DNA of 18,097 nucleotides from Pavlovales sp. CCMP2436 (Eukaryota > Haptophyta > Pavlovophyceae > Pavlovales). The position numbers were made by a program, and so were the translations under genes. The stretch is taken from the NCBI GenBank assembly GCA_026770615.1, contig MU631417.1, forward strand, positions 145,693 through 163,789, written 5' to 3'. This document shows, piece after piece, positions 1-9,197 of the stretch (position 1 is the stretch's first letter; every line of letters begins with the position of its first letter). A model generated the notes under the pieces. That model saw only the letters and a program-made list of their open reading frames with translations, was not told where the DNA came from and did no database searches.

Positions 1-150
1 ACCGCTGCACGGCACGTCGCATACGATCCGGTCGTAGGGGGAGGGGGGGGGGTATAGCATACCGCAGCACGGCACGTCGCACACGATTGTGTGTGTGTGT
101 GTGGGGGGGGGTTCTAGCGTACCGCAGCACGGCACGTCGCACACGATTCT
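1..150. repeat. Three 60-bp-spaced copies of the DVPC-coding segment with G-rich and GT-rich spacers
   Basis: A segment of about 27 bp beginning accgcagcacggcacgtcgc recurs at 1, 61 and 121, with small differences in the first copy (accgctgcac, atacgat). On the minus strand each copy encodes IVCDVPCCG or a near match, and because the period is 60 bp all three are in the same reading frame. The spacers are low complexity: a G-run near 39-51 and a (GT)n run followed by eight Gs at 88-110. This could be a true in-frame duplication of motif IV or an assembly or read-end artefact. The right end of the window also finishes in a GTGTG plus G-run. Confidence 0.75.
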
Positions 151-984
151 GTCGTACGCGCCCTCGCCGTGGCTGCCAACGCGGCCGGAGACGTCGGGGA
201 AGTGCTGCGCTGCGTGCGTGACGACCACGCATCGAGCGGCCGCACGGCCAAGTGCGGCGCAGCGGCGGACCAGCATGCGCGCGCGGAATGGGCTGAAGTC
301 GTTGGCCACCACGAGGCCGGTCGGTGCGGTCGCGGGGTCGGCGTGCATAGCGTCGAGCAACTGCTGTGTCTTGGAGCCGGGCGACGCGCACAGGTCGAGC
401 ACGGTATGGTGCGGCGCCACGTTGAGCAGCGAGACGGGGGCCATCGAGTCGATCGCCTGCCGGCTGAGCACACCGAGCGCAGCCCAGCGCGTGAGCCAGT
501 CGTTGAGCTCTGACCAGTAGGCGTGCTGAGGCCGCTTGAGGATGCTGGCCGAGCAGCCGAGCTGCCAGCCGTTGCACCAGCGCAGCCGCACCGGCATGCG
601 CAGCGGCCGCCCCGACTCGTCGCACGGCACCTCCACACCCGCACCGCACGGGTCGAGCAGCCGCATGCCGGTCCGCATCGCCTCCGCGCAGAGGGTGCTC
701 AGGTGCGCGCTCTCGTTGAAGCGGAATGTCACCGGCAGCGGCCGGCGCAGCTGCCCGAGAAAGGCGCTCCATGCGTCCTCGTCATCGTTGCTCCCGTCCG
801 GCAGGATGCGCTGCGCGCGGTAGTAGAGCTCGAAGGCGGCGCCACTCTCGCTCTCACCCGGCCGGACGTACGCGGCGGGCTCGGGCGTCTCCGCGGCCTC
901 CACCGCGGCGGCCGCCTTCGCCGCCAGCGCCGCCTCCGTTGGCAGGCGACGGCGCTTGTGGCTGCGCGTCTTGCTGCCACCCAT
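1..984 (-). CDS. NSUN2/Trm4-like RNA (cytosine-5) methyltransferase, 3' end outside window
   Basis: An open frame starts at the ATG complementary to 982-984 and stays open to the window edge (328 codons). The basic N-terminus (MGGSKTRSHKRRR) precedes a region with YYRAQRILP and LGQLRRPLPVTFRFNES, as in NSUN2/Trm4 N-termini. The SAM-binding motif VLDLCASPGSKTQQLL lies near residues 197-212, followed by VVANDFSPFRARML and DRIVCDVPCCG, the latter matching family motif IV with its DVPC cysteine (family members usually read DVPCSGDG). In this family SAM is the methyl donor for 5-methylcytosine in tRNA; the second catalytic cysteine motif would lie beyond the window. The codon bias is strongly GC-rich, unlike the AT-rich virus to the right, so I take this as the host gene. 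No frameshift is needed anywhere. The last 50 codons before the edge are abnormal (see the repeat entry). Confidence 0.85.
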   Translation of the reverse strand, partial: MGGSKTRSHKRRRLPTEAALAAKAAAAVEAAETPEPAAYVRPGESESGAAFELYYRAQRILPDGSNDDEDAWSAFLGQLRRPLPVTFRFNESAHLSTLCAEAMRTGMRLLDPCGAGVEVPCDESGRPLRMPVRLRWCNGWQLGCSASILKRPQHAYWSELNDWLTRWAALGVLSRQAIDSMAPVSLLNVAPHHTVLDLCASPGSKTQQLLDAMHADPATAPTGLVVANDFSPFRARMLVRRCAALGRAAARCVVVTHAAQHFPDVSGRVGSHGEGAYDRIVCDVPCCGTLEPPPTHTHTIVCDVPCCGMLYPPPSPYDRIVCDVPCSG

Positions 985-1054
985 CGCAATGCTCCGTCCC
1001 TTCGCAAGCGCGCTCAGCTCAGCTCCCGCTCGCCGCCGAGGACACGGGCTCGGA

Positions 1055-1536
1055 CGTAAAACTTAACCTCTTAAACGCCGAACCCTACCCCATAACCCAA
1101 TTCAGCCGAGGTCACGCGTGATGCCCGAAGTGCGGGTCTACTGGTCCAACAGGTACCGGGAAGACCCACAGCGCCATGACGTGGCTCTCTGACGCCTACT
1201 CTTGGGGCCCCGCGATGGGGACCTGGTTCCAAGACTATGACGGCGAGGAGGAAGTGATCCTAAACGAGTTCAGGGGTCAAATTCCCTTCAGCCAATTGCT
1301 CGAATTGCTCGACACTCGAATTGCTCGACGAATGGCCTACGAAGGTAGCCGAGAAGGGCGGAAGTTGCGAATTTCGTGGAATCGAAATCGCGATCACGAG
1401 CCCGGTACACCCGGAGCTCTGGTACCCGAACAAGTGCTCGGATACTGATAGCCTAAGTCAGCTACTTCGGAGGCTGACGGCTATCCTGCCCTACAACATC
1501 GAATACAACGACGCTGCAGAGGGGACTTCTGCGTGA
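1055..1536 (+). pseudogene. rep: CRESS-DNA virus Rep, SF3 helicase half, frameshifted
   Basis: The replication initiator of circular ssDNA viruses. The segment PEVRVY (from 1124) is followed, after a one-base shift, by the Walker A motif GPTGTGKTHSA (about 1143-1175). In the same frame come WFQDYDGEEEVILNEFRG, where the VILNEF stretch sits at Walker B, and IPFSQLLELLD. A 16-bp tandem duplication then shifts the frame, after which KGGSCEFR, the motif C-like ITSPVHPELWY, and LSQLLRRLT lead to a TGA ending at 1536. These match Rep helicase motifs in order and spacing. The N-terminal HUH endonuclease domain (motifs I-III) is not visible upstream, where the sequence soon becomes the host gene's 5' flank. 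At least two frameshifts make it non-functional. The left boundary (about 1055) is approximate. Confidence 0.85.
1298..1329 (+). repeat. 16-bp tandem duplication that frameshifts rep
   Basis: Positions 1298-1313 and 1314-1329 are adjacent copies of a 16-base unit (actcgaattgctcgac) with 15 of 16 bases identical. The unit length is not a multiple of three. The Rep-like reading changes frame exactly here, from IPFSQLLELLD upstream to KGGSCEFR downstream. I infer that the duplication is the lesion. Confidence 0.8.
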
Positions 1537-1559
1537 CACAGAGGTGCCTGACATAGAAG

Positions 1560-1585
1560 TGGTGGAGGTAATACTAACTCCACCA
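1560..1585 (-). other. CRESS-DNA virus replication origin: stem-loop with nonanucleotide TAGTATTAC
   Basis: A perfect 8-bp inverted repeat (tggtggag at 1560-1567, ctccacca at 1578-1585) encloses a 10-base loop. On the minus strand the loop reads TTAGTATTAC and contains the canonical nonanucleotide TAGTATTAC used as the Rep nicking site in circoviruses and many other CRESS viruses. It lies 23 bases past the rep stop, between the converging 3' ends of rep and the capsid-like gene, and the motif is on the strand opposite rep. Stem, loop size and nonamer all fit the known origin design. Confidence 0.92.
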
Positions 1586-1756
1586 GTCCTGCGATCTGCG
1601 ATGGACCGCCGACGGCCTTAGCCAGTTAATTACGAATGCAACCTAGACGCGGGTGGTGGCGTCCAACATGAGCTTGCGCGAATGTAACTCTTCGAGGAGC
1701 TAACAAGTAAAGATATTATCCATGGTTGGCGTGCCGGCTGTCGCCGTCGTTCGGGC

Positions 1757-1828
1757 GGGGACCCTGGTCACTGGTCTGGGCGGTGTTCGCTTCGCTCACA
1801 ACTCGCCCAGCCCGGGTCCCCCCCCCCC
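1757..1828. other. Long GC-rich hairpin followed by a C-run, between rep and cap
   Basis: Two nested inverted repeats form one imperfect hairpin: ggggaccc (1757-1764) with gggtcccc (1814-1821), and ctgggcg (1776-1782) with cgcccag (1804-1810), leaving a loop of about 21 bases. The right arm runs into 11 consecutive Cs. It sits in the gap between the convergent rep and capsid-like genes. A bidirectional transcript-end structure is one possible role (inference). The rest of the 1537-1860 gap, outside this hairpin and the origin, shows no coding pattern that I can see. Confidence 0.7.
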
Positions 1829-1860
1829 TCACTCACACCCCATAAGTTAGTGATATAAAT

Positions 1861-2478
1861 TTAAGGATCTTGAAATTTCATGTACGAGACGATGTCATCG
1901 ACGACGCAGGTCGGGGGCGAACCCGCATTGTACTGGTGAAATCCCACACAGTAAGCTTGGTACAAAAACAGACGGGACTTCGGGAATGCTGCGTCGACCG
2001 CCCCTGAGTTGTCATAAATATTTTTCTCAATCGGGATCGTGAAGTTCTTCATTCTCCTTCGACCGCGGGCTGCTTGGTTGCCATTGGCAACTACGCCCGA
2101 CGTGGTGACTCCCGAGTACGTCACGACCGTCGTTCCTCATGCCTGACCTATTGCCGTGGTATCCTTGAAATACGGTACGCGCTTGGTGGAGATGACCCTG
2201 CCGTAATCCGGGTCCATCTTCCGAACGGCGTTCTCCGTCATCTTCACATAGCCAGTTCCATTGTTCGTCTGTGAATACGGAAAAAGCGACACAAGGGTCG
2301 CTTGCTCGGGGACGGTGATGACCGTAACCCGAGGAGCCATCTTCACGAGTGCCACCTTCCATGGAAGATAACCGGCACCCCAGATGGGCCAATCAAACGT
2401 AACCGCTCGCACATGAACTGCTTACCCACGTACATGTCTCTGTCGATACCTTGCGCGTGGCTCCCTGACCCTAACCGA
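1861..2478 (-). pseudogene. cap: CRESS-DNA virus capsid protein-like gene, broken
   Basis: On the minus strand SHAQGIDRDMYVGKQF (about 2420-2470) resembles the CRESS capsid pattern with a Gly/Gln stretch followed by R-x-x-x-G-K. After a frameshift near 2410 the reading continues as VRAVTFDWPIWGAGY and onward to TTAIGQA, meets an in-frame TGA (2137-2139), and resumes in the same frame through TYSGVTTSG, a basic GRRRMKNFTIPI segment and YQAYCVGFHQYN to a TAA at 1861. A basic-aromatic 'RRRMKNFTIP' followed by a Tyr-rich tail is typical of C-terminal halves of CRESS capsids. The usual Arg-rich N-terminus is absent, and the sequence changes to AT-rich DNA at about 2480. The assignment rests on motif resemblance plus its place beside rep and the origin, so it is less certain than rep. 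Confidence 0.65.
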
Positions 2479-2652
2479 TAGTTATAATAGCTACTATCGT
2501 AAATGTCGATAAGATAATAGCCATTCGACATATACTTTACATATGATAAAAATCTCCATATATATCTAGGGATGATCGACGCGGTAAATCTACTTTGGAT
2601 GTTCCTCGTTCCGAAAATTTTAAATGTGTTAAGATGTTGATATACTAATATC
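2479..2652. other. AT-rich junction zone between the CRESS fossil and the PLV
   Basis: Base composition drops sharply here from the CRESS segment to AT-rich DNA. No convincing reading frame runs through this stretch on either strand. It could contain the decayed 5' part of the IQ-motif gene that follows. I found no clear terminal inverted repeat shared with the right end near 17280. Confidence 0.5.
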
Positions 2653-2763
2653 GGCGATGATGTTGATACCTCTAATGCGGTTATTATAAAAAAAACAGAA
2701 GAGCTTGCTTGTATTATCATACAACGCGCTTATCGTCAATATATTCAATTTTATTTATTATAA
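2653..2763 (+). pseudogene. Remnant ending in an IQ-like motif, function unknown
   Basis: A short plus-strand frame reads GDDVDTSNAVIIKK, then ACIIIQRAYRQY, and ends at TAA 2761-2763. The I-x-x-x-Q-R-x-x-R pattern resembles an IQ (calmodulin-binding-like) motif; such motifs occur at the ends of some large DNA virus proteins. Upstream in this frame a TGA appears within about 20 bases, so only the 3' end survives. It converges on the end of the fibre gene at 2769. Low confidence that it was a gene. Confidence 0.35.
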
Positions 2764-2768
2764 AACTA

Positions 2769-3527
2769 TTATAAATTTAGTATGTTTTCTCTCTCTAAAT
2801 CTTCGGTTGCCGAGACTACAGTCATGCTTAAAACCTTATCGGGGTAGCTAATCCACGTCTTATTTACTGCGTTACTAATACTATACTTTATCACGCCTAG
2901 ATGTAATTTATTAGTACTAGTAACTAAAGGCATTGAACTACCAAAGTTTAGAGGATTTACTGTAGTTCGTGCTGTGCGATTATCCGATAAGTACATCTTA
3001 AAATCGGCAATACTATGAGCTTCGGCATAGCCTGTAAAACGCAATAAATTAGTATTCACACCGCCACTATAAGACATATAGAACCCGGTGCTTGTATTTG
3101 TCAAAGTTGTCGTAGCTTTCGTACCATTCAAATATAAATCAATTACGATTTTATTATCTGTACCTACTAGTCGATTTATAACGATCTCTATCGATGTCCA
3201 TGCTGTTGTTGAGAGTAAACCGTCATTACCGCTATATGACGCAGAAGCATTGAACTGCGTATAATTGCCGTTAGCATCGATGAACATATACGAAAGCTTC
3301 TGATTGTTGACTCGTAGCATCATACCACGTGATAAATTCCCTGCTTCACTGCTCATAGTATTGACACCGAGATCAGTAACCTTAGATAGCTTCCCAATCG
3401 AGAATATGGGTGTGTCTTTAGCAGTTGTATTATTCAATTTTATTTTAAACAACAATCGCATTCCAGTAGCGTTTGCTAATTTAGAAAGTATCGATATGAA
3501 CGTATTCGTTGTCGCACATATTCGCAT
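2769..3527 (-). other. Fibre C-terminal LamG/lectin-like module (largest intact segment)
   Basis: An uninterrupted stretch of about 250 codons reads LLFKIKLNNTTAKDTPIFSI, MMLRVNNQKLSYMFIDANG, WTSIEIVINR, IDLYLNGTKA, and a final AHSIADFKMYLSD. This alternation of short beta strands with the W-x-x-I-x-I and DLYLNG signatures is typical of LamG-like jelly rolls. It is the terminal part of the fibre gene. Confidence 0.6.
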
Positions 3528-5889
3528 ATACCGTATACGGATTAAGAACTTTGATATAACCGTATCCTATTTCCAGAGTACCATCACTATATAGTGTATT
3601 TGTTGTTCCTGTACCACTACGAATTAGTGGTATAGCTCGACCACTGATATCATTAAGCGTATTATTAAATCGATATTCAATAATGATGTTACTACGTCAA
3701 CGATTTCACTCGATAATTCATTAGTTCCAAGCCATGCCCTTGGTAGACCTGCCGGATAAAATATTATATATATGGGTAGTGCTGTGTAGCTATTATATCT
3801 GAAATTTATCGTGTTAGATAGGCCGCTACCAGTTTGTCTTGTAATTGTCATCGACCTATTGATAGTTTCGTTTACAAAAGTCGGAGGCAATTGACTGTAA
3901 TATGGTAAGTAAGGCTTTACGATATAAATTATTGATGTCAAACCAATACTACTAGCTCCATCAGGATAGATTTTTACATTTCCCCCACCACTGGGCTTCG
4001 TCCAACCAATCTTTTACCATTATCGGACGCTACAATCGGAGGACTACTAAATTGCTTTTTTATCGAGTCGTTGATAACTTTCGCAAGCTGTCCCCAAATT
4101 TTGTAACCCCTTGATTATGAATTTAAAGAAATTTTCCACGCCTGAAATATCCATTTTAAAACCGTCTAAACTGAACTGCGAAGTGATAAGAATATCAAAT
4201 ATAATTGTAAACGCACTTTGTCCAATTGTTAAAATCTGATTTGGATCTCCGTAAGAAAGCAGATGTCCAAACGCAACACTATCTGAACAAGTAGATTCCC
4301 ATAGAATAAGCATTAGAAGGAGCGATAACATCACAAGTAGCGCCATCTTGTCGACTATCTGCGCCAGAAGCACTTTCATTATAAGGAATAGCAAAATACG
4401 ACGATCCAGTGCGTAGAACCAAATCATTAGCTCCAAGAACAAGATTATCCAAACCGACGCCGTTTTTATACAATAAAGTTATGGGTTTAATAGGACGTAT
4501 ATACGGCGCCAATGTCTTATATTCTTTGTCATAATTTTAATGTTCTATCGATAATCTATTTGACGTAACACATTTGCGCCACATTTTAACATTTGTAAAT
4601 GACTCGCCTGACGTATATTTTCTTTGATAAAGTTTAATGTTGTATTTTCCGATAAAATTAATAGGTTTGGTTAATTGAACGCTAGCAGAATTTCCATTTA
4701 TATATACCGTTAAAATATTGTTTGAGAAATTGTAAAATCAAATCTAGTGAGACTCCCAAGCGTGTAATCGATGTTATCAATGGTTAGATAGTTTAGCCCT
4801 GTGCTAGTATTCAGTGTATGAATATCTACGTTAACGCTTGTAGTCCCAGTAATATTTTGGAAATTAAAGGACAAACCTCTAATAAATTCTACTTGAGAAG
4901 GCATAGGTGAATCGAGTATCGTAGCGAATCCTATACTGAGAATTAAATCGTATGAATATGGTACTACGGTGTCATTAATATATATGTATGAAAAACTACA
5001 ATCTTTTACATCAAAACGATCCAGATCACGTAAACTGAATTGAACATTAGCGTTATTATGAATAGTAAAATTTTCAAATTTTAACTATTGCAAATATGTT
5101 GTATCGGGATAGATTACGGCGTTGGCTGTAGTTGTTGGGCTTGGTAATTGACCGATCACATCATAAAGCGCTAATAAGCTACCCTTAAACCAGGCGGTTG
5201 GTGGTATTGATATTGCTGTTAAATCTAAAGCGCTATTTAATAAAATATTCTGTTTCGAAATTAACGATGCCCGAATTGAAATAGTATTGTAATTATTAAG
5301 AAGATTTAGATAAGGTTATTGATCGTCTGAACTCGAAAATCTACATATTTTTGTGTCTGCTTGACAATTGACATATTCATGGGTGGATCGATAGCATCTA
5401 AACGACAGTTAACAATATCGCTCGAAGTAATTGAATCGGTTAACCAAATTTTTATACTAGATAAATATGGTGAATCAGTGTAAACGCCGTATATTCTAAA
5501 TCTCCACAAATCTGTTCCAGATGTCCACCCCCATGTTCTATATCGGTATTATTTTGAACTGATAACGGAATAGTAACACCATCAACCCAACAATTTAATA
5601 CGACCGATGATGACGATGGTATTTGAAAAGTTATGTTTGTCCAATTGTTTACATACAGAATTTCTGAGCTACTTTGGTGAACTTGAATGTAGCTTCCGTT
5701 TGCTTCGACAAATAGGAACTGGAAACCACCATTATTTAATTATCGGAAATTTAGACCTGCGTTATATGCTTGAGTACTCAAAACATAACAAGTATTTCAT
5801 AACTAGTATTTATTATTGTTCAAATCGCAAATACTACGCTTGTTTGATTAGGGGATGGTGTAAAAAGTTTTATATCAAAGCTCATAGCA

Positions 5890-6079
5890 AAGCCAGATCC
5901 ACCGCTTGATGAAGCTATTATTTGTCTTGGTAATGTGCTTCATCAACGGTGGATCTGGCTTCATTATTATTATTATTTGCCTTGGAAATGTGCTTACAAA
6001 CACCGCTTGTAAGATAGGCAAGCGGTGGACACGAAAGGTAATGTGCTTACAAACGAAATCAAATCTCCCTTTCGTATCC
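5890..6079. repeat. Cluster of three hairpins built on a CCACCGCTTG core inside the fibre gene
   Basis: Inverted repeat 1 pairs 5890-5914 with 5938-5961 (25 versus 24 bases, one gap). Inverted repeat 2 pairs 6001-6009 (caccgcttg) with 6019-6027 (caagcggtg). Inverted repeat 3 pairs 6027-6038 with 6068-6079 (11 of 12). The word gtgcttacaaac also occurs twice as a direct repeat (about 5989 and 6043), with a diverged third relative near 5935. The fibre reading is disrupted around here. Confidence 0.8.
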
Positions 6080-6352
6080 ATTGTTTTCCATCCAAATCTC
6101 TACCTTGTTCAACAATAGTGCCAGATAAATGGGCTTGGCCACCGCTGCTATCTTTGTTATCATATAGCAAATATTCCGCAAATGGTGTCTCGATTGCCAT
6201 ATTTAAATCATCTATTAATGTCTCTGTCAATGTTGATATTAAGAATATTTTGAAATCGGATGATAAACAAGTACTTGAGTAAATTTGTAATAAATATGTT
6301 GTTAGATTAATTGATGTGAAAAGTCTGAGAATCGTTATTATGGCTCCTGATG

Positions 6353-7009
6353 CTACATACGTTCGTAATACATTATCGATATATATATCAACTTGTCCAA
6401 TACAATATTTGATATAACTACGTCGTAATGTCTCCAGATATTTATCGCATTAACAATGTCTAAAGTAAAAATTCGTCTAAACGTGTCTAATCTGGAACAT
6501 TCAACTCGAATATTTGTTGAATTAAATAAAATAGATAAACCCTCGCATTCAATTTCAGTATTGCTATTGGTTGTAGCATCATAATAATCACCAATTGAAA
6601 GTATCTTTTGATAACCAGAGTCCGTAATATTCTTAAAATCGAATGATATAACCATGCCACTATTATAACCAGTTCCACCAAAAATAGTATGTTGTACACT
6701 AACAGGGTCCATTAACGTCTCGACCATGCCATCATCAAATTGAATATATGATTTGTCGGTTAAACTTTCAATTTTAAATATTTCTTCAGAAGCACCTGTA
6801 TACGTTAAATAGTTATCTTTCCCACTAGAATCTATATTTTTATTAAAACGATATTCGGCTAAGCCACTACCGACACGGGTTACAATAGGCTCGGCTATCA
6901 GATTGACTACAGTACCGTATGGAATCTGTTGAGAAAACGGCAACCTTAACGTGTATAGATCCAGATCTGGGTTTGTCATAAAACCGTCAAATTGTTGCGA
7001 ATAATCCAC
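6353..7009 (-). other. Fibre internal LamG-like module
   Basis: A continuous segment of about 218 codons reads YRFNKNIDSSGKDNYLTYTG, YIQFDDGMVETLM, MVISFDFKNITDSGYQKILS and LSILFNSTNIRVECS, then NIWRHYDVVIS. This is the strand pattern of a LamG/concanavalin fold. A related opening (YLLYDNKDSSGGQAHLSGT) recurs near 6130-6190, indicating that modules were duplicated. It belongs to the fibre pseudogene. Confidence 0.55.
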
Positions 7010-7149
7010 CTCATTAAACTTAAGATTACTGACGACTGGAATACCTGCGTATGTAGTTAGTGCTAAAATTTGCGACTCAATATTTGGTATATTTGGAGTC
7101 GATATAATACCACTAAATGCTGCGGCACTTAAATTTGCTTTTAACGATC

Positions 7150-8100
7150 ATTTACTATCGTTGTTTATTATACTCTCCTTGAGATTAATTTTATCGTTCA
7201 ATCCTAGCGCATATACATCGGTGGCTAATGCCCTATTATTAAGAGTTGATATATTGCTATTTGTTACAGTATTATTCGAATCCGATTCAGTTTTAGTATA
7301 TGTTGTTAATTTATCTGCTTTTAACAAAAGTTTAATATCGTTGTTTGTGATGCTTTCTTTCAAATTTATCGAATTAGTGATATTGCTATTATTGTTGTTA
7401 TAATCGGTAGTATTTACTTTCAAATTAGTAATAATATCCGATTCGGTTTTCGTGTATGTTGTTGATTTATCTGCTTATAACAATAGCTTTGTATCATTGG
7501 TTATTATGTTTTCTTTCAAATTTATCAAATTATTAATATTAGTATTAGTATTTTTATAATCGATAGTATTTACTTTCAATGATATATTTGAATCATATCG
7601 AATATTACTACTTTCTACTGTTGTTTGATTAGCTTTTAAATTCATGTTGTTAGATAAAGATATAATATTTGAATCGTATCGCAAATTTGAACTGGTAACA
7701 TTATTGTTTAAAATTGTGAAATCCGTAGTATTCGTTTTGAGTGATATATTGCTGGCGTTTATAGCCATAGAATTCGTGACATTACTGTTGTTGTTGTTAT
7801 ATGTAGCTATATCAACTTTCCATGACATTAGGCTGTCTGACTCTGACTTTGTATATCGATTATCAAAACTTATATTTGCGTTATATTTGTATTCATCAAA
7901 ATCAATAATCGGCAATTTACTTGGCAATAGCGTGTTAATACCTACAATGTTAAGTGTATCTAGTGAAATTGCTGCTCCTGCCGTTACTATACCTAATGCG
8001 TTCGTTGTCGATAAAACTAGTGCCGATATTGCTATGTTGCTTGTTGTTGTTATATTACTATTTATTTGTAAAACACCTTGATTATAATCGGTAATGTTAT
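7150..8100 (-). repeat. Degenerate tandem repeats encoding the fibre shaft
   Basis: On the minus strand the translation repeats variants of NLK-x-NTTDYNNNNSNITNS, SSNIRYDSNIS, and TNNDIKLLLKADKLTTYTKT. At DNA level, TTGTTGTTATA-type and ATCGTATCGAAT-type words recur every few tens of bases. Antisense open frames over this stretch are by-products of the repeat composition. Confidence 0.65.
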
Positions 8101-9153
8101 GCTTAAAATGGATACTATTATCGTAGCGATTATTTGATGAGTTAATGACATTGCTGAGAATATCAAATTCAGAAATTGTTAATTTTATATCATCACGTTC
8201 ATTTATCGCATCCCTGTCGTATGTCTGATATCTATAAAAGCATTATTTATATTTGCTTTTTTATCAATGTTTGAGTTTATTTGTATAAGATCACTATTAT
8301 AATCGGTTATATTTAATTTTGACGAAACAACGTTTGATAATTTTATAAAATCCTGCGATTATTTGATGAATTAATGACGTTGCTCAATGTGTTGAACAAT
8401 AACCCATTAACTTTAAAGATAGATATGTATCAGTGTCTTGAATTGTGTAATAATTATTAAATTTGTTGGTATTTGATGAAATCATGTTATCATATCTAAT
8501 ATTTGACGATTATACTACTGATTTATCTGCTTTTGTGTCGACTATTGTCGTGATGTCTATTATATCATGCTTTATAACATCAATAGCATTAGAATTTGAT
8601 ATAACTCTACCGTCTAAATTTAAAAATCCTTCGTCAATCTTGTTCACGACCTGGCCGCCTAATGTCATACCGCCCGATATTAACGTAGCTCCAACAATAT
8701 TTTTGATATCACCCAGTTCGTTAAGCGCGTTATTGATAACTGCGTTTGCGGCATCTTGTAACAGATCTTTGATTGCTTGAGTTGTAAGATAATTATTAAA
8801 TTATCCTTTTGATAAATATGTATTTGCTATAAAACTGTTTTGAGAATTATCTGATGTAATATATTCGGATGACAAGAGTCGCAAATTAATAGCTTCGTTT
8901 GATGTTGTCAATTCAGTATTTATTACAGATATTTTACTATCCATAATTTCTATTTTTCCATTTGTTATTTCTAAATTTTCATTTGTTGTTATTATATTTC
9001 CATTCGTTGTACTACTAGAAGAATCAATTTGATCTATTCGATTATTTGTTTCACTATTAACTTTAACGAACTGCCTAATGATGTTACATTACATGTATTT
9101 GAATTTGTAATAGACGTTAATTCGTTAAACGCTTGCTCGCCAAAAACAGACAT

Positions 9154-9197
9154 GTTATAAATATAGCGGAGATTTATTTATCCGATATATATTAACT
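9154..9197. promoter_or_regulatory. Compact divergent promoter region between fibre and lipase genes
   Basis: Only 44 bases separate the two divergent start codons. The minus strand carries AATAAATCTCCGC followed by TATATTTATAA directly before the fibre ATG, resembling the motif before the penton and unknown genes. The plus strand carries ATATATATTAA shortly before the lipase ATG. The promoter role is inferred from position and composition. Confidence 0.5.

Larger units (their letters stand above)
2769..9153 (-). pseudogene. Giant virion fibre/attachment protein gene, multiply broken
   Basis: The start ATG is complementary to 9151-9153 (MSVFGEQAFNELTS) and the last stop is at 2769, so the original protein was about 2,100 residues. 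The N-terminal third is rich in Asn, Thr, Ser and Ile with repeats like NLKESITNNDIKLLLKADK and KTESDS (about 7150-8960), which looks like a trimeric coiled-coil or beta-helical shaft. From about 7130 to 2769 come several LamG/concanavalin-like lectin modules with signatures such as YRFNKNIDSSGKDNYLTYTG, LSIGDYYDATTNS and IDLYLNGTKATTTL. Reading passes through at least six frame changes plus in-frame stops at 7148 (TGA) and 7485 (TAA; repeat comparison predicts Lys there). By architecture this is a receptor- or glycan-binding fibre, which is an inference. It is divergent from the lipase gene. Confidence 0.7.

Noticed and set aside
89..1121. Overlapping open frames on both strands over the GC-rich left region
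   Set aside because: They are out of frame with the methyltransferase reading, are rich in Arg/Ala/Pro/Ser from GC bias, and show no motifs.
7161..8780. Plus-strand hydrophobic open frames (7161-7403, 7644-8081, 8463-8780) resembling membrane proteins
   Set aside because: They are antisense shadows of the Asn-rich fibre shaft; Asn/Asp codons read backwards give Leu/Ile/Val.
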